A DNA stretch of 64,000 nucleotides. Origin: Candidatus Manganitrophus morganii (GTDB lineage: Bacteria; Nitrospirota; Nitrospiria; SBBL01; Manganitrophaceae). Shown here one piece after another: positions 35,129 to 42,685 of the stretch. Location: the NCBI GenBank assembly GCA_021651055.1, contig JAJHOH010000001.1, positions 930,001 to 994,000 of the forward strand. Direction: 5' to 3'. The stretch's first letter is position 1. Each line of letters opens with the position of its first letter. Under the pieces are notes generated by a model, which was given only the letters and a program-made list of their open reading frames with translations, was not told the DNA's origin and did not search any database. The position numbers were made by a program, and so were the translations under genes.

Positions 35129-35650
35129 ATGGAAAAGGTGAATAAAATTTTCGTGCCGACCGATTTTTCGTCCTGCTCACAAGCGGCGATCGCTTATGCG
35201 GTTTTTCTCGCGCAGCAGCTGAACGCGACGCTCCTTCTGACCCATATTTTAACCCCGCTCAACTACCCGCTCGATTTTGCGCTGATCGAATACTCCGAAT
35301 TCGATCGGGTGAAAGCCAGCCAGGGGCTCGATCGGATCGCGCGCCCTTGGCAACAGAAGGGGGTCCAGATCGAGACCCATCTCTTCAAGGGAGATCCGGC
35401 CACGGAGATCGCCGACAAGGCGAAGCGCCTGGAATGCGATCTCATCGTGATGGGAACCCACGGGAGAAGCGGCATGGCCCATTTGATGATGGGAAGCGTG
35501 GCCGAGCGGGTCGTCCGAACCGCGTCGATCCCGGTTCTGACCGTCCGGTCGTGGACAGAGAAAGAGGCGGAAAAAGTTCCCCAAGTAGAAAAGATCGAAG
35601 AACAAATGGCGGCAGCCGGTTCCTCGGACAACTGGGGAATAATGATCTGA
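35129..35650 (+). CDS. Universal stress protein (UspA family)
   Basis: Adenine-nucleotide-binding UspA fold: IFVPTDFSSCSQAAIAYA at the N-terminus, and the ATP-loop MGTHGRSGMAHLMMGSVAER near residue 110. The start at 35129 follows GGAGG by eight bases; an in-frame ATG at 35114 overlaps that site. The C-terminus has about 30 extra residues. Of the three UspA proteins in the window, this one and the one at 41121 are alike in the ETHLFKGDPA segment and are probable duplicates. Its own upstream region lacks the GGGG-TTG promoter. Confidence 0.92.
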   Translation: MEKVNKIFVPTDFSSCSQAAIAYAVFLAQQLNATLLLTHILTPLNYPLDFALIEYSEFDRVKASQGLDRIARPWQQKGVQIETHLFKGDPATEIADKAKRLECDLIVMGTHGRSGMAHLMMGSVAERVVRTASIPVLTVRSWTEKEAEKVPQVEKIEEQMAAAGSSDNWGIMI

Positions 35651-35669
35651 TTCGAATCGGTTGCCGTAG

Positions 35670-35730
35670 GGGCGAGGCGGCGCCTCGCCCTGATCCGTCA
35701 TTAGAAAAGGGCGACCCATCGGGGTCGCCC
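35670..35730. repeat. Two REP-like hairpins
   Basis: First hairpin GGGCGAGGC-N3-GCCTCGCCC (35670-35690), second GGGCGACCC-N4-GGGTCGCCC (35709-35730). Both have the GGGCG-start seen at 10033 and typical of small dispersed palindromic elements. They may also end the UspA transcript. Confidence 0.6.
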
Positions 35731-35859
35731 CGACGATAAATCGTTCTCCCCTTCCTGAAACATCAAATTCATTCCCTTTCATTCCTCTTTCGCCGCATCA
35801 TCTCATTCGATAGATCCCCCTCTTCTCTTCTACCGAAAACACCCCTTCGGGCGAAAACA

Positions 35860-35902
35860 CCCCTTTCGGGGCGTTGTGCCCCGCGCGATGATCCGGCAAA
35901 AT
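35860..35902 (+). promoter_or_regulatory. GGGG-TTG-class promoter for the zinc-ribbon gene
   Basis: CCCCTTTCGGGGCGTTGTGCC, with TTGTGC (35874-35879), 17-base spacer and CAAAAT (35897-35902). An extra ACCCCTTCGGGCG copy precedes it. The start would be about 100 bases before the ATG at 36008. Confidence 0.6.
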
Positions 35903-36007
35903 GGCATCATGTTCAACAGAAGTGAAAGACGCTGAACTGCTTCAAGCCATTTAAGACAAGCGCAAAAAACCGACAACCAGAGAAACATCGCCAAAGAGGA
36001 GAATCCG

Positions 36008-36193
36008 ATGAGATGTTTGAGATGCCGGGGGATGATGGTGGAAGAGCGGGTTTTCACAATAGAAGGGGGGATCGCCATGGCGCGGTGCGTCTGTTGCGGC
36101 GACCTGATCGATCCGGTCGTGATCCGGAATCGATCGGTCCCCTGCTCCGCTGAGGCACGAGGAGGGAGGCACTACGGGCTGGGGATTGCTTAA
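36008..36193 (+). CDS. Small zinc-ribbon-like protein
   Basis: A 61-residue protein with GAGGAG about seven bases before the ATG. Two CxxC knuckles, CLRC at residues 3-6 and CVCC near 27-30, suggest a zinc ribbon. The intervening segment is VFTIEGGIAMAR. The C-terminal 25 residues are polar. Such small ribbon proteins often bind nucleic acid or metal. Function not assigned. A stress-type promoter lies upstream and a LuxR-type regulator gene is convergent. Confidence 0.65.
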   Translation: MRCLRCRGMMVEERVFTIEGGIAMARCVCCGDLIDPVVIRNRSVPCSAEARGGRHYGLGIA

Positions 36194-36205
36194 TCGGCCG
36201 GCAGG

Positions 36206-36883
36206 TTATACGCCGAGCATCGGTCCAGACAAGATTTTGGAGACGAGGGTGGCCCGGTTGTGAACGTCCATCTTTTGATAGATCTTCTTGAGATGGCCTT
36301 TGACGGTCAGCTCGCTGATGAAGAGCCGGTCGGCGATCTCCTTGTTGGCGTCCCCCCGGCAGAGGCACTTGACGACGTCCACCTCCCGGTTGGAGAGATC
36401 GAACGTCTCTTGAACCTTCTTCATGTCGATGACCCGCTCGCTCCCCTCGGCCTGGACCACCCAGCGGCTCTGAAGCTGAAGGGCCCGCTTCTCGATTGCG
36501 AGACGGACCGCTTCGATCAGCTGCGGCAGATCGTCCTTTGACTTCTCAAGGTAATCGAAAGCCCCTTCCCGCCTCAAAGACTGGATGGCGGTCTTCATGG
36601 AAGCGTGGCTGGTCAGCATGATCGCAATGATCTCGGGATCGATCTGTTTGGCCTCGTGCAAAACATCGATGCCGTTGATTTTTGGAAGATGGATATCGAG
36701 GATCAGAACGCCCGGGTGGGCAAACCGTTCGTGGAGAAAATCGACCGCCTCCTGACCGTCCCGCGCGATGTGGAGCGGATTCGAGATGCCCCCCTTCTTG
36801 AGGGAGCGTTGGATCACTTCGATGTCGGAAGGGCTGTCCTCCACCAGAAAGATCGGAATCGACTCTTTGTTGACGGTACTCAT
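36206..36883 (-). CDS. Response regulator, NarL/LuxR type
   Basis: Receiver (about 8-125, acceptor aspartate in VLILDIHLPKING) and C-terminal LuxR-type HTH (about 155-215; LSNREVDVVKCLCRGDANKE, then TVKGHLKKIYQKM). Canonical two-domain transcription factor. The ATG has a weak ribosome site but a perfect promoter upstream (36923-36951). It is divergent from a PAS histidine kinase (37057) and may be its partner, since the kinase is followed by a receiver-only protein that could be a competing phosphate sink. Confidence 0.92.
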   Translation of the reverse strand: MSTVNKESIPIFLVEDSPSDIEVIQRSLKKGGISNPLHIARDGQEAVDFLHERFAHPGVLILDIHLPKINGIDVLHEAKQIDPEIIAIMLTSHASMKTAIQSLRREGAFDYLEKSKDDLPQLIEAVRLAIEKRALQLQSRWVVQAEGSERVIDMKKVQETFDLSNREVDVVKCLCRGDANKEIADRLFISELTVKGHLKKIYQKMDVHNRATLVSKILSGPMLGV

Positions 36884-36922
36884 ATGGGATATAATCCATC
36901 GAGAGGTGAACGATCATTCGAG

Positions 36923-36951
36923 ATTATATTCTCGTTGTAAGCCGCTGTCAA
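36923..36951 (-). promoter_or_regulatory. Consensus sigma-70 promoter for the LuxR-type regulator
   Basis: TTGACA (complement of 36946-36951), 17-base spacer and TATAAT (complement of 36923-36928): a perfect match at both boxes and in spacing. Start near 36916, about 33 bases before the ATG at 36883. Confidence 0.85.
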
Positions 36952-36976
36952 CGACGCGGGAGGGAGGAAAAGGTCA

Positions 36977-37005
36977 TTGCCTTCCCCCCTTCCCTCTGCT
37001 ATCAT
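36977..37005 (+). promoter_or_regulatory. Promoter for the PAS histidine kinase
   Basis: TTGCCT (36977-36982), 17-base spacer, TATCAT (37000-37005). The -35 box sits in AAAGGTCATTGCCTT, which resembles the sequence around the -35 of the Rieske operon (42113-42127). Confidence 0.5.
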
Positions 37006-37056
37006 CCGGGCCGATTCGAGCGGCGCGGCAAACATCAAAAATTAAGCCGGATTCGT

Positions 37057-38226
37057 ATGAACGACAGAGAAAAGACGAAAGAGCAACTTCTCGCGGAGAT
37101 CGACCTCCTCCGTCGCCGACTGGCGCAGGCGGAGGAAACCGAGAGCACCCATCTTAAGGCGGGGTTGAAGTTTCAGCGCCTTTTGGAGGTGGCTCCCGAT
37201 GGAATCATCATCGTCGATCGGGGCGGATTGATCACGCTGGTGAACGCCCAGGCGGAAAAGCTCTTCGGCTATCTCCGGGAAGAGCTGCTCGGCCAGCCGA
37301 TTGAGATCCTGGTGCCGGAGCGCTTTCGGGGGGCGCATGTCGGCCACCGGGAAAACTATCACACCCAGCCGCGCACCCGGCCGATGGGGGCCGGCCTCGA
37401 CCTGGCGGGCCGCCGAAAAGACGGGAGCGAGTTCCCGGTGGAGATCAGCCTCAGCCCGATTGAAACAGAGGAGGGCGCCCGGGTCATCAGCATCGTCCGC
37501 GACATCACCGACAAGAAGGGGGTGGAACAGAAGCTGCGCGAGAAAATCCGCGAGATGGACGACTTCGTTCATGTCGTCTCGCACGATCTAAAGGAGCCGC
37601 TGCGGGGAATCGAGGCGTTCGCCGGATTCCTCGCCGAAGATTACGCTCATCTATTAGACGACGAGGGACGCCGCTATGTTCAATTTCTCAAATCGTCCGC
37701 CGTTCGGATGAAAGATTTAATCCACGACCTGCTGACGCTCGCCTCGATTTCCCGAAAAGCCCCCGCGCAGCAGAAGATCGATCTCAACCGGATCCTCGGG
37801 AATGTCGAGCAGGATCTCTCTTATACAATTGAGCAGAAGAAGGTCCGGATCTCCCGGAAACATCCCCTCCCGACGGTCGTTTGCGATCCGACCCGGATGG
37901 GAGAGCTCTTCAAGAATCTTCTCTCCAATGCCGTTAAATTCAATATGTCGTCCGTTCCGGAAATAGAAATCGACCTCAAAGAGGAGAAGGGGTTTTATCT
38001 CTTTTCGGTCAAGGACAACGGCATCGGGATCGATCCCCGCTATCAGGCTCAGATCTTTGGACTCTTCGAGCGGCTCCATCCCCAGGAGGAGTTCGAGGGG
38101 ACCGGCGCGGGGCTCGCCATCTGCAAGAAGATCATCGAGGACTGCGGCGGGAAAATTTGGGTCGAGTCTGCGCTGGGGAAAGGAAGCACCTTCTTCTTTA
38201 CCCTTCCCCAAAAGGACTCACGATAA
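37057..38226 (+). CDS. Soluble PAS histidine kinase
   Basis: Cytoplasmic kinase with no membrane helix: coiled start (1-35), PAS (about 40-155, ending in ISIVRDITDKKG), HisKA with the phospho-acceptor in VVSHDLKEPLRGIEAF (phytochrome-type DHp), and HATPase (VKDNGIGIDP, GTGAGLAICKKI). The PAS cofactor is unknown. It is 30 bases upstream of a receiver-only gene that is likely co-transcribed, giving a two-gene relay like those of cyanobacterial phytochrome/Rcp pairs. Confidence 0.9.
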   Translation: MNDREKTKEQLLAEIDLLRRRLAQAEETESTHLKAGLKFQRLLEVAPDGIIIVDRGGLITLVNAQAEKLFGYLREELLGQPIEILVPERFRGAHVGHRENYHTQPRTRPMGAGLDLAGRRKDGSEFPVEISLSPIETEEGARVISIVRDITDKKGVEQKLREKIREMDDFVHVVSHDLKEPLRGIEAFAGFLAEDYAHLLDDEGRRYVQFLKSSAVRMKDLIHDLLTLASISRKAPAQQKIDLNRILGNVEQDLSYTIEQKKVRISRKHPLPTVVCDPTRMGELFKNLLSNAVKFNMSSVPEIEIDLKEEKGFYLFSVKDNGIGIDPRYQAQIFGLFERLHPQEEFEGTGAGLAICKKIIEDCGGKIWVESALGKGSTFFFTLPQKDSR

Positions 38227-38256
38227 ACATTCATTTTAAGTAGGAGCTGGAAGGCC

Positions 38257-38712
38257 ATGTCGAGTCAACCTCTTCAACCGGTGAAGATCCTCCTGGTGGA
38301 GGACAATCTGCAGGATATCGAGATCGCCCGGCGCGCCTTCGCCAAAGGAAGGGTGAAGAACGAATTGATCGTGGTGAGGGACGGTCAAGAGGCGCTTGAT
38401 TATCTCTACCGCCAGGGCAAATACAAGGACCCCGCCTCCTCTCCCCGCCCCGGCATGATCCTGCTCGACCTGAATCTGCCGAAGGTCGGCGGGATGGAGG
38501 TGCTCCAGCAGATCAAGAAAGACGAGGCGCTGAAGTCGATTCCGGTGATCGTTTTGACTGCCTCCCCCCGAGAGGAGGATGTGGTCCGAACCTATAACCT
38601 CGGCGTCAACACCTACATCCAAAAACCGGTCGAATTCGACAACTTCATGCGGGTGGTCCACGCGGTTCAGGAGTACTGGATTGTCATCGCCTCGCTTCCC
38701 CCCTCCGCTTAG
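38257..38712 (+). CDS. Single-domain response regulator, Rcp1 type
   Basis: A 151-residue receiver with KILLVEDNLQDIEIARRAF, phospho-acceptor in GMILLDLNLPKVGGMEVL, TAS motif in VIVLTASPREED, and lysine in TYIQKPVEFD. The short insert (PASSPRPGM) after the second helix is typical of Rcp-type receivers. It has no output domain, so it acts by protein contact or phosphate relay. It is downstream of the PAS histidine kinase and probably its partner. Confidence 0.92.
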   Translation: MSSQPLQPVKILLVEDNLQDIEIARRAFAKGRVKNELIVVRDGQEALDYLYRQGKYKDPASSPRPGMILLDLNLPKVGGMEVLQQIKKDEALKSIPVIVLTASPREEDVVRTYNLGVNTYIQKPVEFDNFMRVVHAVQEYWIVIASLPPSA

Positions 38713-38721
38713 CTGTCAAAA

Positions 38722-38767
38722 CCCCCCTTTCGTGGGATTGCCGTCGATCCGTCCTGTAGCACACAAT
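38722..38767 (+). promoter_or_regulatory. GGGG-TTG-class promoter for a UspA gene
   Basis: CCCCCCTTTCGTGGGATTGCCG, with TTGCCG (38738-38743), an 18-base spacer and CACAAT (38762-38767). The G block is interrupted (GTGGG) and so this is the weakest of the seven. Start near 38774. Confidence 0.5.
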
Positions 38768-38796
38768 GAGCTGACAATAACGAAAGGAGGGTCGCC

Positions 38797-39249
38797 ATGA
38801 AGATCAATACCATTCTCGTCCCCACCGATTTTTCAGAGCTCTCCAACGAGGCGGTCGACTATGCCTTTTCGATGGCCAAACGGATCGGCGCAAAGATGGT
38901 TTTTATGCACACCCTCGAATGGCCTGATCATCCCGATGAGATGACCCCGATGGCCGATGAGGGATACGCCTTCATGAAAGACCGCGGCAACGCCATGCTC
39001 CATGATCTTGTGGAGCAGGCCGCAAAGGAAGGGCTGGAGGCAAGCGCGCTGTTGGCCGACGGAGTCCCCTTCGTAGAAATCATTCAGGTGGCGCGGAAGC
39101 ACAATACCGATCTGATCATCATGGGGACACATGGACGGACCGGGTTCTCGCACGTCATGATGGGAAGCCAGGCGGAGAAGGTGGTCCGGCAGGCCCCCTG
39201 CCCCGTCCTGACGATCAAGAGCCCGCAGCATGTCTTCACGCCGGCCTAA
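38797..39249 (+). CDS. Universal stress protein (UspA family)
   Basis: A 150-residue UspA protein: ILVPTDFSELSNEAVDYAF at the start and the nucleotide loop MGTHGRTGFSHVMMGSQAEK near residue 110, ending CPVLTIKSP. GAAAGGAGGG lies eight bases before the ATG. It differs from the other two UspA proteins by a TLEWPDHPDEM loop. A GGGG-TTG-class promoter lies 30 bases upstream. A UbiB-like kinase gene follows by ten bases. Confidence 0.92.
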   Translation: MKINTILVPTDFSELSNEAVDYAFSMAKRIGAKMVFMHTLEWPDHPDEMTPMADEGYAFMKDRGNAMLHDLVEQAAKEGLEASALLADGVPFVEIIQVARKHNTDLIIMGTHGRTGFSHVMMGSQAEKVVRQAPCPVLTIKSPQHVFTPA

Positions 39250-39259
39250 CGGTCGCATA

Positions 39260-40969
39260 ATGAATGACCGATCGCTCCAATTCAAATGGACCGACTTGAA
39301 TCGCCTGCGGACGATCGTCGGGGTCGTCTTCGAATCGGGGGGGGACCTCCTCATTCAGCGATTGCGGCTGAAATACTTCATCCCCCTTTGGTTTCGGCTC
39401 CGGGCCGTTTTCACCCGGCGTCCCCCGGAAGCCCCCCTGATGAAAATCGACGGGAGCGGTCCGATTCTCTCCCCCGCCCTCCTCCGATCGGTCCTGGAGC
39501 GATTGGGACCGACCTTCGTCAAGTTGGGACAGGTCTTGAGCATGCGGGCCGATCTCGTCGGCGAGCCCCTCTCCCGGGAGCTCTCCAAGCTGCAAAGCGA
39601 CGTCGCGCCCTTTCCATACGAAGCGGTCCGCCGGATCGTCACGGAAGAATTCGGCACCCCCCCGGAGGCGCTCTTCAAATCTTTCGAGGAAAAACCGGCG
39701 GCGGCCGGATCGCTTGCCCAGGTCCATCGCGCGCTTTTAATCGACGGGACCGAGGTCGCCGTCAAAGTCCAGCGGCCGGAGATCGAGAAAATCATCCGGC
39801 AGGACATTCATCTTCTCTATTATTTGTCCAGTCTGGCGGAGCGCTTCATCCCGGAGTGGAACATCTACCGGCCGACCCGGATCGTGAAGGAGTTCGCCGA
39901 CTGGACCCTGCGGGAGCTCGACTTCGAGGCCGAGGGACATCACGCCGAACGCTTCCGGGCGATCTTCAAGGAGAATCCGAACATCCACATTCCCCGGGTC
40001 TACTGGGAGTGGACGACGAAGCGGGTCCTCACGATGACCTTCTCGCATGGGGTCAAGGCCGACGACCTGGCGGGAATGGAGGCATTGGGAATCGATCGAA
40101 AACGGCTCGCCTCGATCGGGGTCGATGCTTTCTTCGAGCAGTTTCTGACCGCCGGGTTTTTCCATGCCGATCCGCACCCCGGCAATTTCTTCGCCACGCC
40201 GGAGGGGTCGCTCTGCCTGCACGATTTCGGGATGGTCGGTTATTTGGATGAGGAGGCGCGGCGCACCCTGCTTCATGCCCTCCTCGGCTTCGTCAAAAAA
40301 GACATGGAGGGGTTCACCAAACACTTTCTCCGCCTGGCGTTGGTCGACGAACGAAGCGACGTCAGCGGCTTCAAGAAAGATCTTTCCAACATCTTGAGCG
40401 AATTCTTCTACTCGCCCCATCCGCCGAGCGCCGCTCGCGCCTTCTTCCGGGCGATCAATCAGGGAACGCGAAACGGCATCCGATTCCCCTCCGACCTCGC
40501 CCTCTTCGGCAAGGCGATCCTGACCACCGAGGGGATGGGGCTGCTCCTTTATCCCGAATTCGACTTCAACCGGGAGCTGGAGCCGTTCGTCCAAAAAGCG
40601 TGGCAGGCGTATTGGAGCCCGCGGCGTCTGCTGCGGAGCGTCGAAACCGATCTCTTCGACCGGCTGGAACTCCTCAAAGGATTGCCCGATCGCGTTGAAA
40701 AAGTGTTGATCAAAGTGGAGCGGGGCGAGATCGGCGTGAAGCTCGACGCCGGCGACCTCCATGGGATCAAGCAGGAGTTCGATCGGCAAAACGACCTTCG
40801 GATCTTGGGCCTGGTCCTGACGGCCATCTCGGTCGTCACCCTCGGTCTTTTTTATCTGGAAGGGAAACGGGTCCTCTTCGGCCTCTCCCTCAGCCACCTC
40901 AGTGCGGCGCTTTGGGGAGTGCTCTTCGTCTGGTTTCTCTCCCGACTCCGGCAGGCCCCTCTGCCATAA
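39260..40969 (+). CDS. ABC1/UbiB-family atypical kinase-like protein
   Basis: Membrane-associated protein of the UbiB/ADCK group, involved in quinone biosynthesis or lipid transport. The signature KxGQ segment is LGPTFVKLGQVLSMRADL (about residue 85-102); the ATP-site alanine-rich loop AAGSLAQVHRA and lysine in VAVKVQRP follow, then the HADPHPGNF catalytic segment and LHDFGM. Two hydrophobic helices lie at the C-terminus (about 515-565). The ATG at 39260 lacks an obvious ribosome site, so it may be coupled to the UspA gene ten bases upstream. Length (569) fits. Confidence 0.9.
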   Translation: MNDRSLQFKWTDLNRLRTIVGVVFESGGDLLIQRLRLKYFIPLWFRLRAVFTRRPPEAPLMKIDGSGPILSPALLRSVLERLGPTFVKLGQVLSMRADLVGEPLSRELSKLQSDVAPFPYEAVRRIVTEEFGTPPEALFKSFEEKPAAAGSLAQVHRALLIDGTEVAVKVQRPEIEKIIRQDIHLLYYLSSLAERFIPEWNIYRPTRIVKEFADWTLRELDFEAEGHHAERFRAIFKENPNIHIPRVYWEWTTKRVLTMTFSHGVKADDLAGMEALGIDRKRLASIGVDAFFEQFLTAGFFHADPHPGNFFATPEGSLCLHDFGMVGYLDEEARRTLLHALLGFVKKDMEGFTKHFLRLALVDERSDVSGFKKDLSNILSEFFYSPHPPSAARAFFRAINQGTRNGIRFPSDLALFGKAILTTEGMGLLLYPEFDFNRELEPFVQKAWQAYWSPRRLLRSVETDLFDRLELLKGLPDRVEKVLIKVERGEIGVKLDAGDLHGIKQEFDRQNDLRILGLVLTAISVVTLGLFYLEGKRVLFGLSLSHLSAALWGVLFVWFLSRLRQAPLP

Positions 40970-41000
40970 AAAATAGAGAACAGCTTCCTGAAGAAACGCT

Positions 41001-41041
41001 CCTTTTGGGGGGTTGTCGCTGTTTCTCGGTTCGGTCAGAAT
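41001..41041 (+). promoter_or_regulatory. GGGG-TTG-class promoter for the third UspA gene
   Basis: CTCCTTTTGGGGGGTTGTCG, with TTGTCG (41013-41018), a 17-base spacer and CAGAAT (41036-41041). It closely matches 54881-54926. The start near 41048 is about 73 bases before the ATG at 41121, which excludes in-frame starts further upstream. Confidence 0.6.
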
Positions 41042-41120
41042 AGAGTTACGGAAGCCAATAATGGATACCACCACAGGCGATACAAGCGGGAACGATCCTT
41101 TTGCTTCTGGAGAGACCGAC

Positions 41121-41594
41121 ATGAAGAAGATAAAGAAAATTCTTATGAGCACCGACTTCTCGGAATGCGCGAAAGCGGCATTCGATGAAGCGGTTCAACT
41201 CACCCGCCAGCTGAACGCGGCGCTTCTTTTAACCCATGTCATAGAGCCGATCGACATCGCCAGCTCCCACATTGAACCGTTCGACTTTCTTGAACTGAGG
41301 CTGCTACAGAAGCTCGATCGAATGGCTCACCCATTGAGAGAAGAAGGGCTCCTGGTCGAAACCCATCTCTTCAAGGGTGATCCCGCCGCCGAAATCATTA
41401 AGGCGGCGGGAGATCTCCAATGCCACCTGATCGTCATGGGGACGCACGGGCGAACGGGGGTGCAGCGCCTCTTGATGGGAAGCGTGACGGAGCGGGTCCT
41501 CCGCGCCTCCCCCGTCCCAATCGTAGCGGTGCGGCGGCAGGCGGCGGCCGAGAATAAAAAAACGCTTGCAAAAGAAGAAACCGCGGCCGCCTGA
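41121..41594 (+). CDS. Universal stress protein (UspA family)
   Basis: A 157-residue UspA protein: ILMSTDFSECAKAAFDEAV at the start, THVIEPIDIA, and MGTHGRTGVQRLLMGSVTER. The ATG at 41121 follows GGAGAG by about seven bases. It shares THLFKGDPAAEI with the UspA at 35129 and is probably its duplicate. A CBS-pair protein follows 50 bases later, repeating the UspA/CBS neighbourhood at 34.6-35.6 kb. Low-oxygen or energy stress is a usual inducer of such pairs; here that is inference. Confidence 0.92.
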   Translation: MKKIKKILMSTDFSECAKAAFDEAVQLTRQLNAALLLTHVIEPIDIASSHIEPFDFLELRLLQKLDRMAHPLREEGLLVETHLFKGDPAAEIIKAAGDLQCHLIVMGTHGRTGVQRLLMGSVTERVLRASPVPIVAVRRQAAAENKKTLAKEETAAA

Positions 41595-41644
41595 CGGCGC
41601 CCCGGAAAACGATAGCCTCTGTAAATATGGAAAGGAGGAGCCCG

Positions 41645-42058
41645 ATGATTCCTCTGGTGGAACGATTTACGACAATGAAGATCAACGCGATCGATGCCGA
41701 TGAAAACATTTCGGAGGCGGCGAAAGGGATGGCGGCAGACGCGATCGGAAGCTTATTGGTGACCCGGGAAGGGGCCTATGTCGGGATCATCACCGAGACC
41801 GATATCGTCCGAAAGGTGATCGCAAAACAGCTTGACCCCGCCGGCATTCTGGTCTGGCAGGTGATGCAGTTCCCCCTCATCACCATCGAGGCCGACAGAA
41901 CGGTGATGGAGGCGAATGACCTAATGGAGTCGAAGGGAATCCGCCACCTTGCCGTGACCCGCGGAGGAGAGGTGGTCGGCGTCTTTTCGGTCCGGGATCT
42001 CCTCCGGCCGCTCTACATGGAAGAGATGGCCGGATTTTTCCTCGGCCCGCCGGAATAG
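41645..42058 (+). CDS. CBS-domain pair protein
   Basis: A 137-residue Bateman module: INAIDADENISEAAKGM in repeat one, then GIITETDIVRKV and, in repeat two, GIRHLAVTRGGEVVGVFSVR. The ATG at 41645 follows AGGAGG by six bases. It is in line with the UspA gene and probably in its transcript. It likely binds AMP/ATP-type ligands and regulates another protein; no effector domain is present. Confidence 0.88.
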   Translation: MIPLVERFTTMKINAIDADENISEAAKGMAADAIGSLLVTREGAYVGIITETDIVRKVIAKQLDPAGILVWQVMQFPLITIEADRTVMEANDLMESKGIRHLAVTRGGEVVGVFSVRDLLRPLYMEEMAGFFLGPPE

Positions 42059-42119
42059 ATTTCACAGTCGCCTCTTATCGCGAGAGACGTCCGGAATATC
42101 CCTTTCCTCAAAAAAGGCA

Positions 42120-42147
42120 TTGCCTTCGTTTGAGTATTGGATATAAT
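42120..42147 (+). promoter_or_regulatory. Promoter of the Rieske/cytochrome b operon
   Basis: TTGCCT (42120-42125), a 16-base spacer and a perfect TATAAT (42142-42147). The -35 lies in the dyad AAGGC-ATT-GCCTT. The start near 42154 is about 28 bases before the ATG. Confidence 0.65.
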
Positions 42148-42181
42148 TGTTCCCTATTAAAAACACTCAAACGGAGGTGAG

Positions 42182-42685
42182 ATGTCGGAGATCAACCGAA
42201 GAGGTTTTTTCGGAAAGATCATTGCAGCCATTTCAGGACTTATCGGTCTGGGGTTGGGAATTCCTCTTCTCGGATATGCGGTTCTCCCGACCCTCCGTAA
42301 GCGGGAAGAGCCCTGGTCGGAGGTCGGACCGCTCGATCTGATCGAGCTTAACCGGCCGAAAGAACTCGAGGTGGTTCGCTCCTCCTCCAGCGGCTGGATG
42401 AAGAGCAACACCGTCCGGTCGTTCTGGGCTTACAAAAAACCGGACGGCGAGGTGGTCGCCTTCTCCCCCATCTGCACCCATCTCGGCTGCGGTTATCGAT
42501 GGTCCGACGCAGATCAGCAATTTCTCTGTCCCTGTCACAACTCGGTTTTTGACCTTGAAGGAAAGGTCCTCGCCGGTCCCGCCCCCCGCCCGCTCGACAC
42601 GCTTCCGACGAAAATCGAAGGGGATCGGCTCTTTGTTCTTTATCAGGAATTCAAAGCCGGTCTTCCCAAGAAAGAGGCGATCTGA
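42182..42685 (+). CDS. Rieske [2Fe-2S] protein of a bc-type complex
   Basis: Membrane-anchored iron-sulfur subunit of a quinol:cytochrome c oxidoreductase, with its soluble domain on the periplasmic side. The N-terminus carries a twin-arginine-like motif (NRRGFF) and a helix at 12-35. The cluster ligands are C98/H100 (CTHLGC) and C116/H119 (CPCHNSVFD); C103 and C118 can form the usual disulfide. GGAGG precedes the ATG. It is directly followed, with an ATGA overlap, by cytochrome b-c. Assignment is firm. Confidence 0.95.
   Translation: MSEINRRGFFGKIIAAISGLIGLGLGIPLLGYAVLPTLRKREEPWSEVGPLDLIELNRPKELEVVRSSSSGWMKSNTVRSFWAYKKPDGEVVAFSPICTHLGCGYRWSDADQQFLCPCHNSVFDLEGKVLAGPAPRPLDTLPTKIEGDRLFVLYQEFKAGLPKKEAI

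Noticed and set aside
35880-36007. Sigma-54 promoter before the zinc-ribbon gene
   Set aside because: GGCAAAATGGCA looked suggestive, but no GG and GC are 12 bases apart. The -35/-10 reading fits better.
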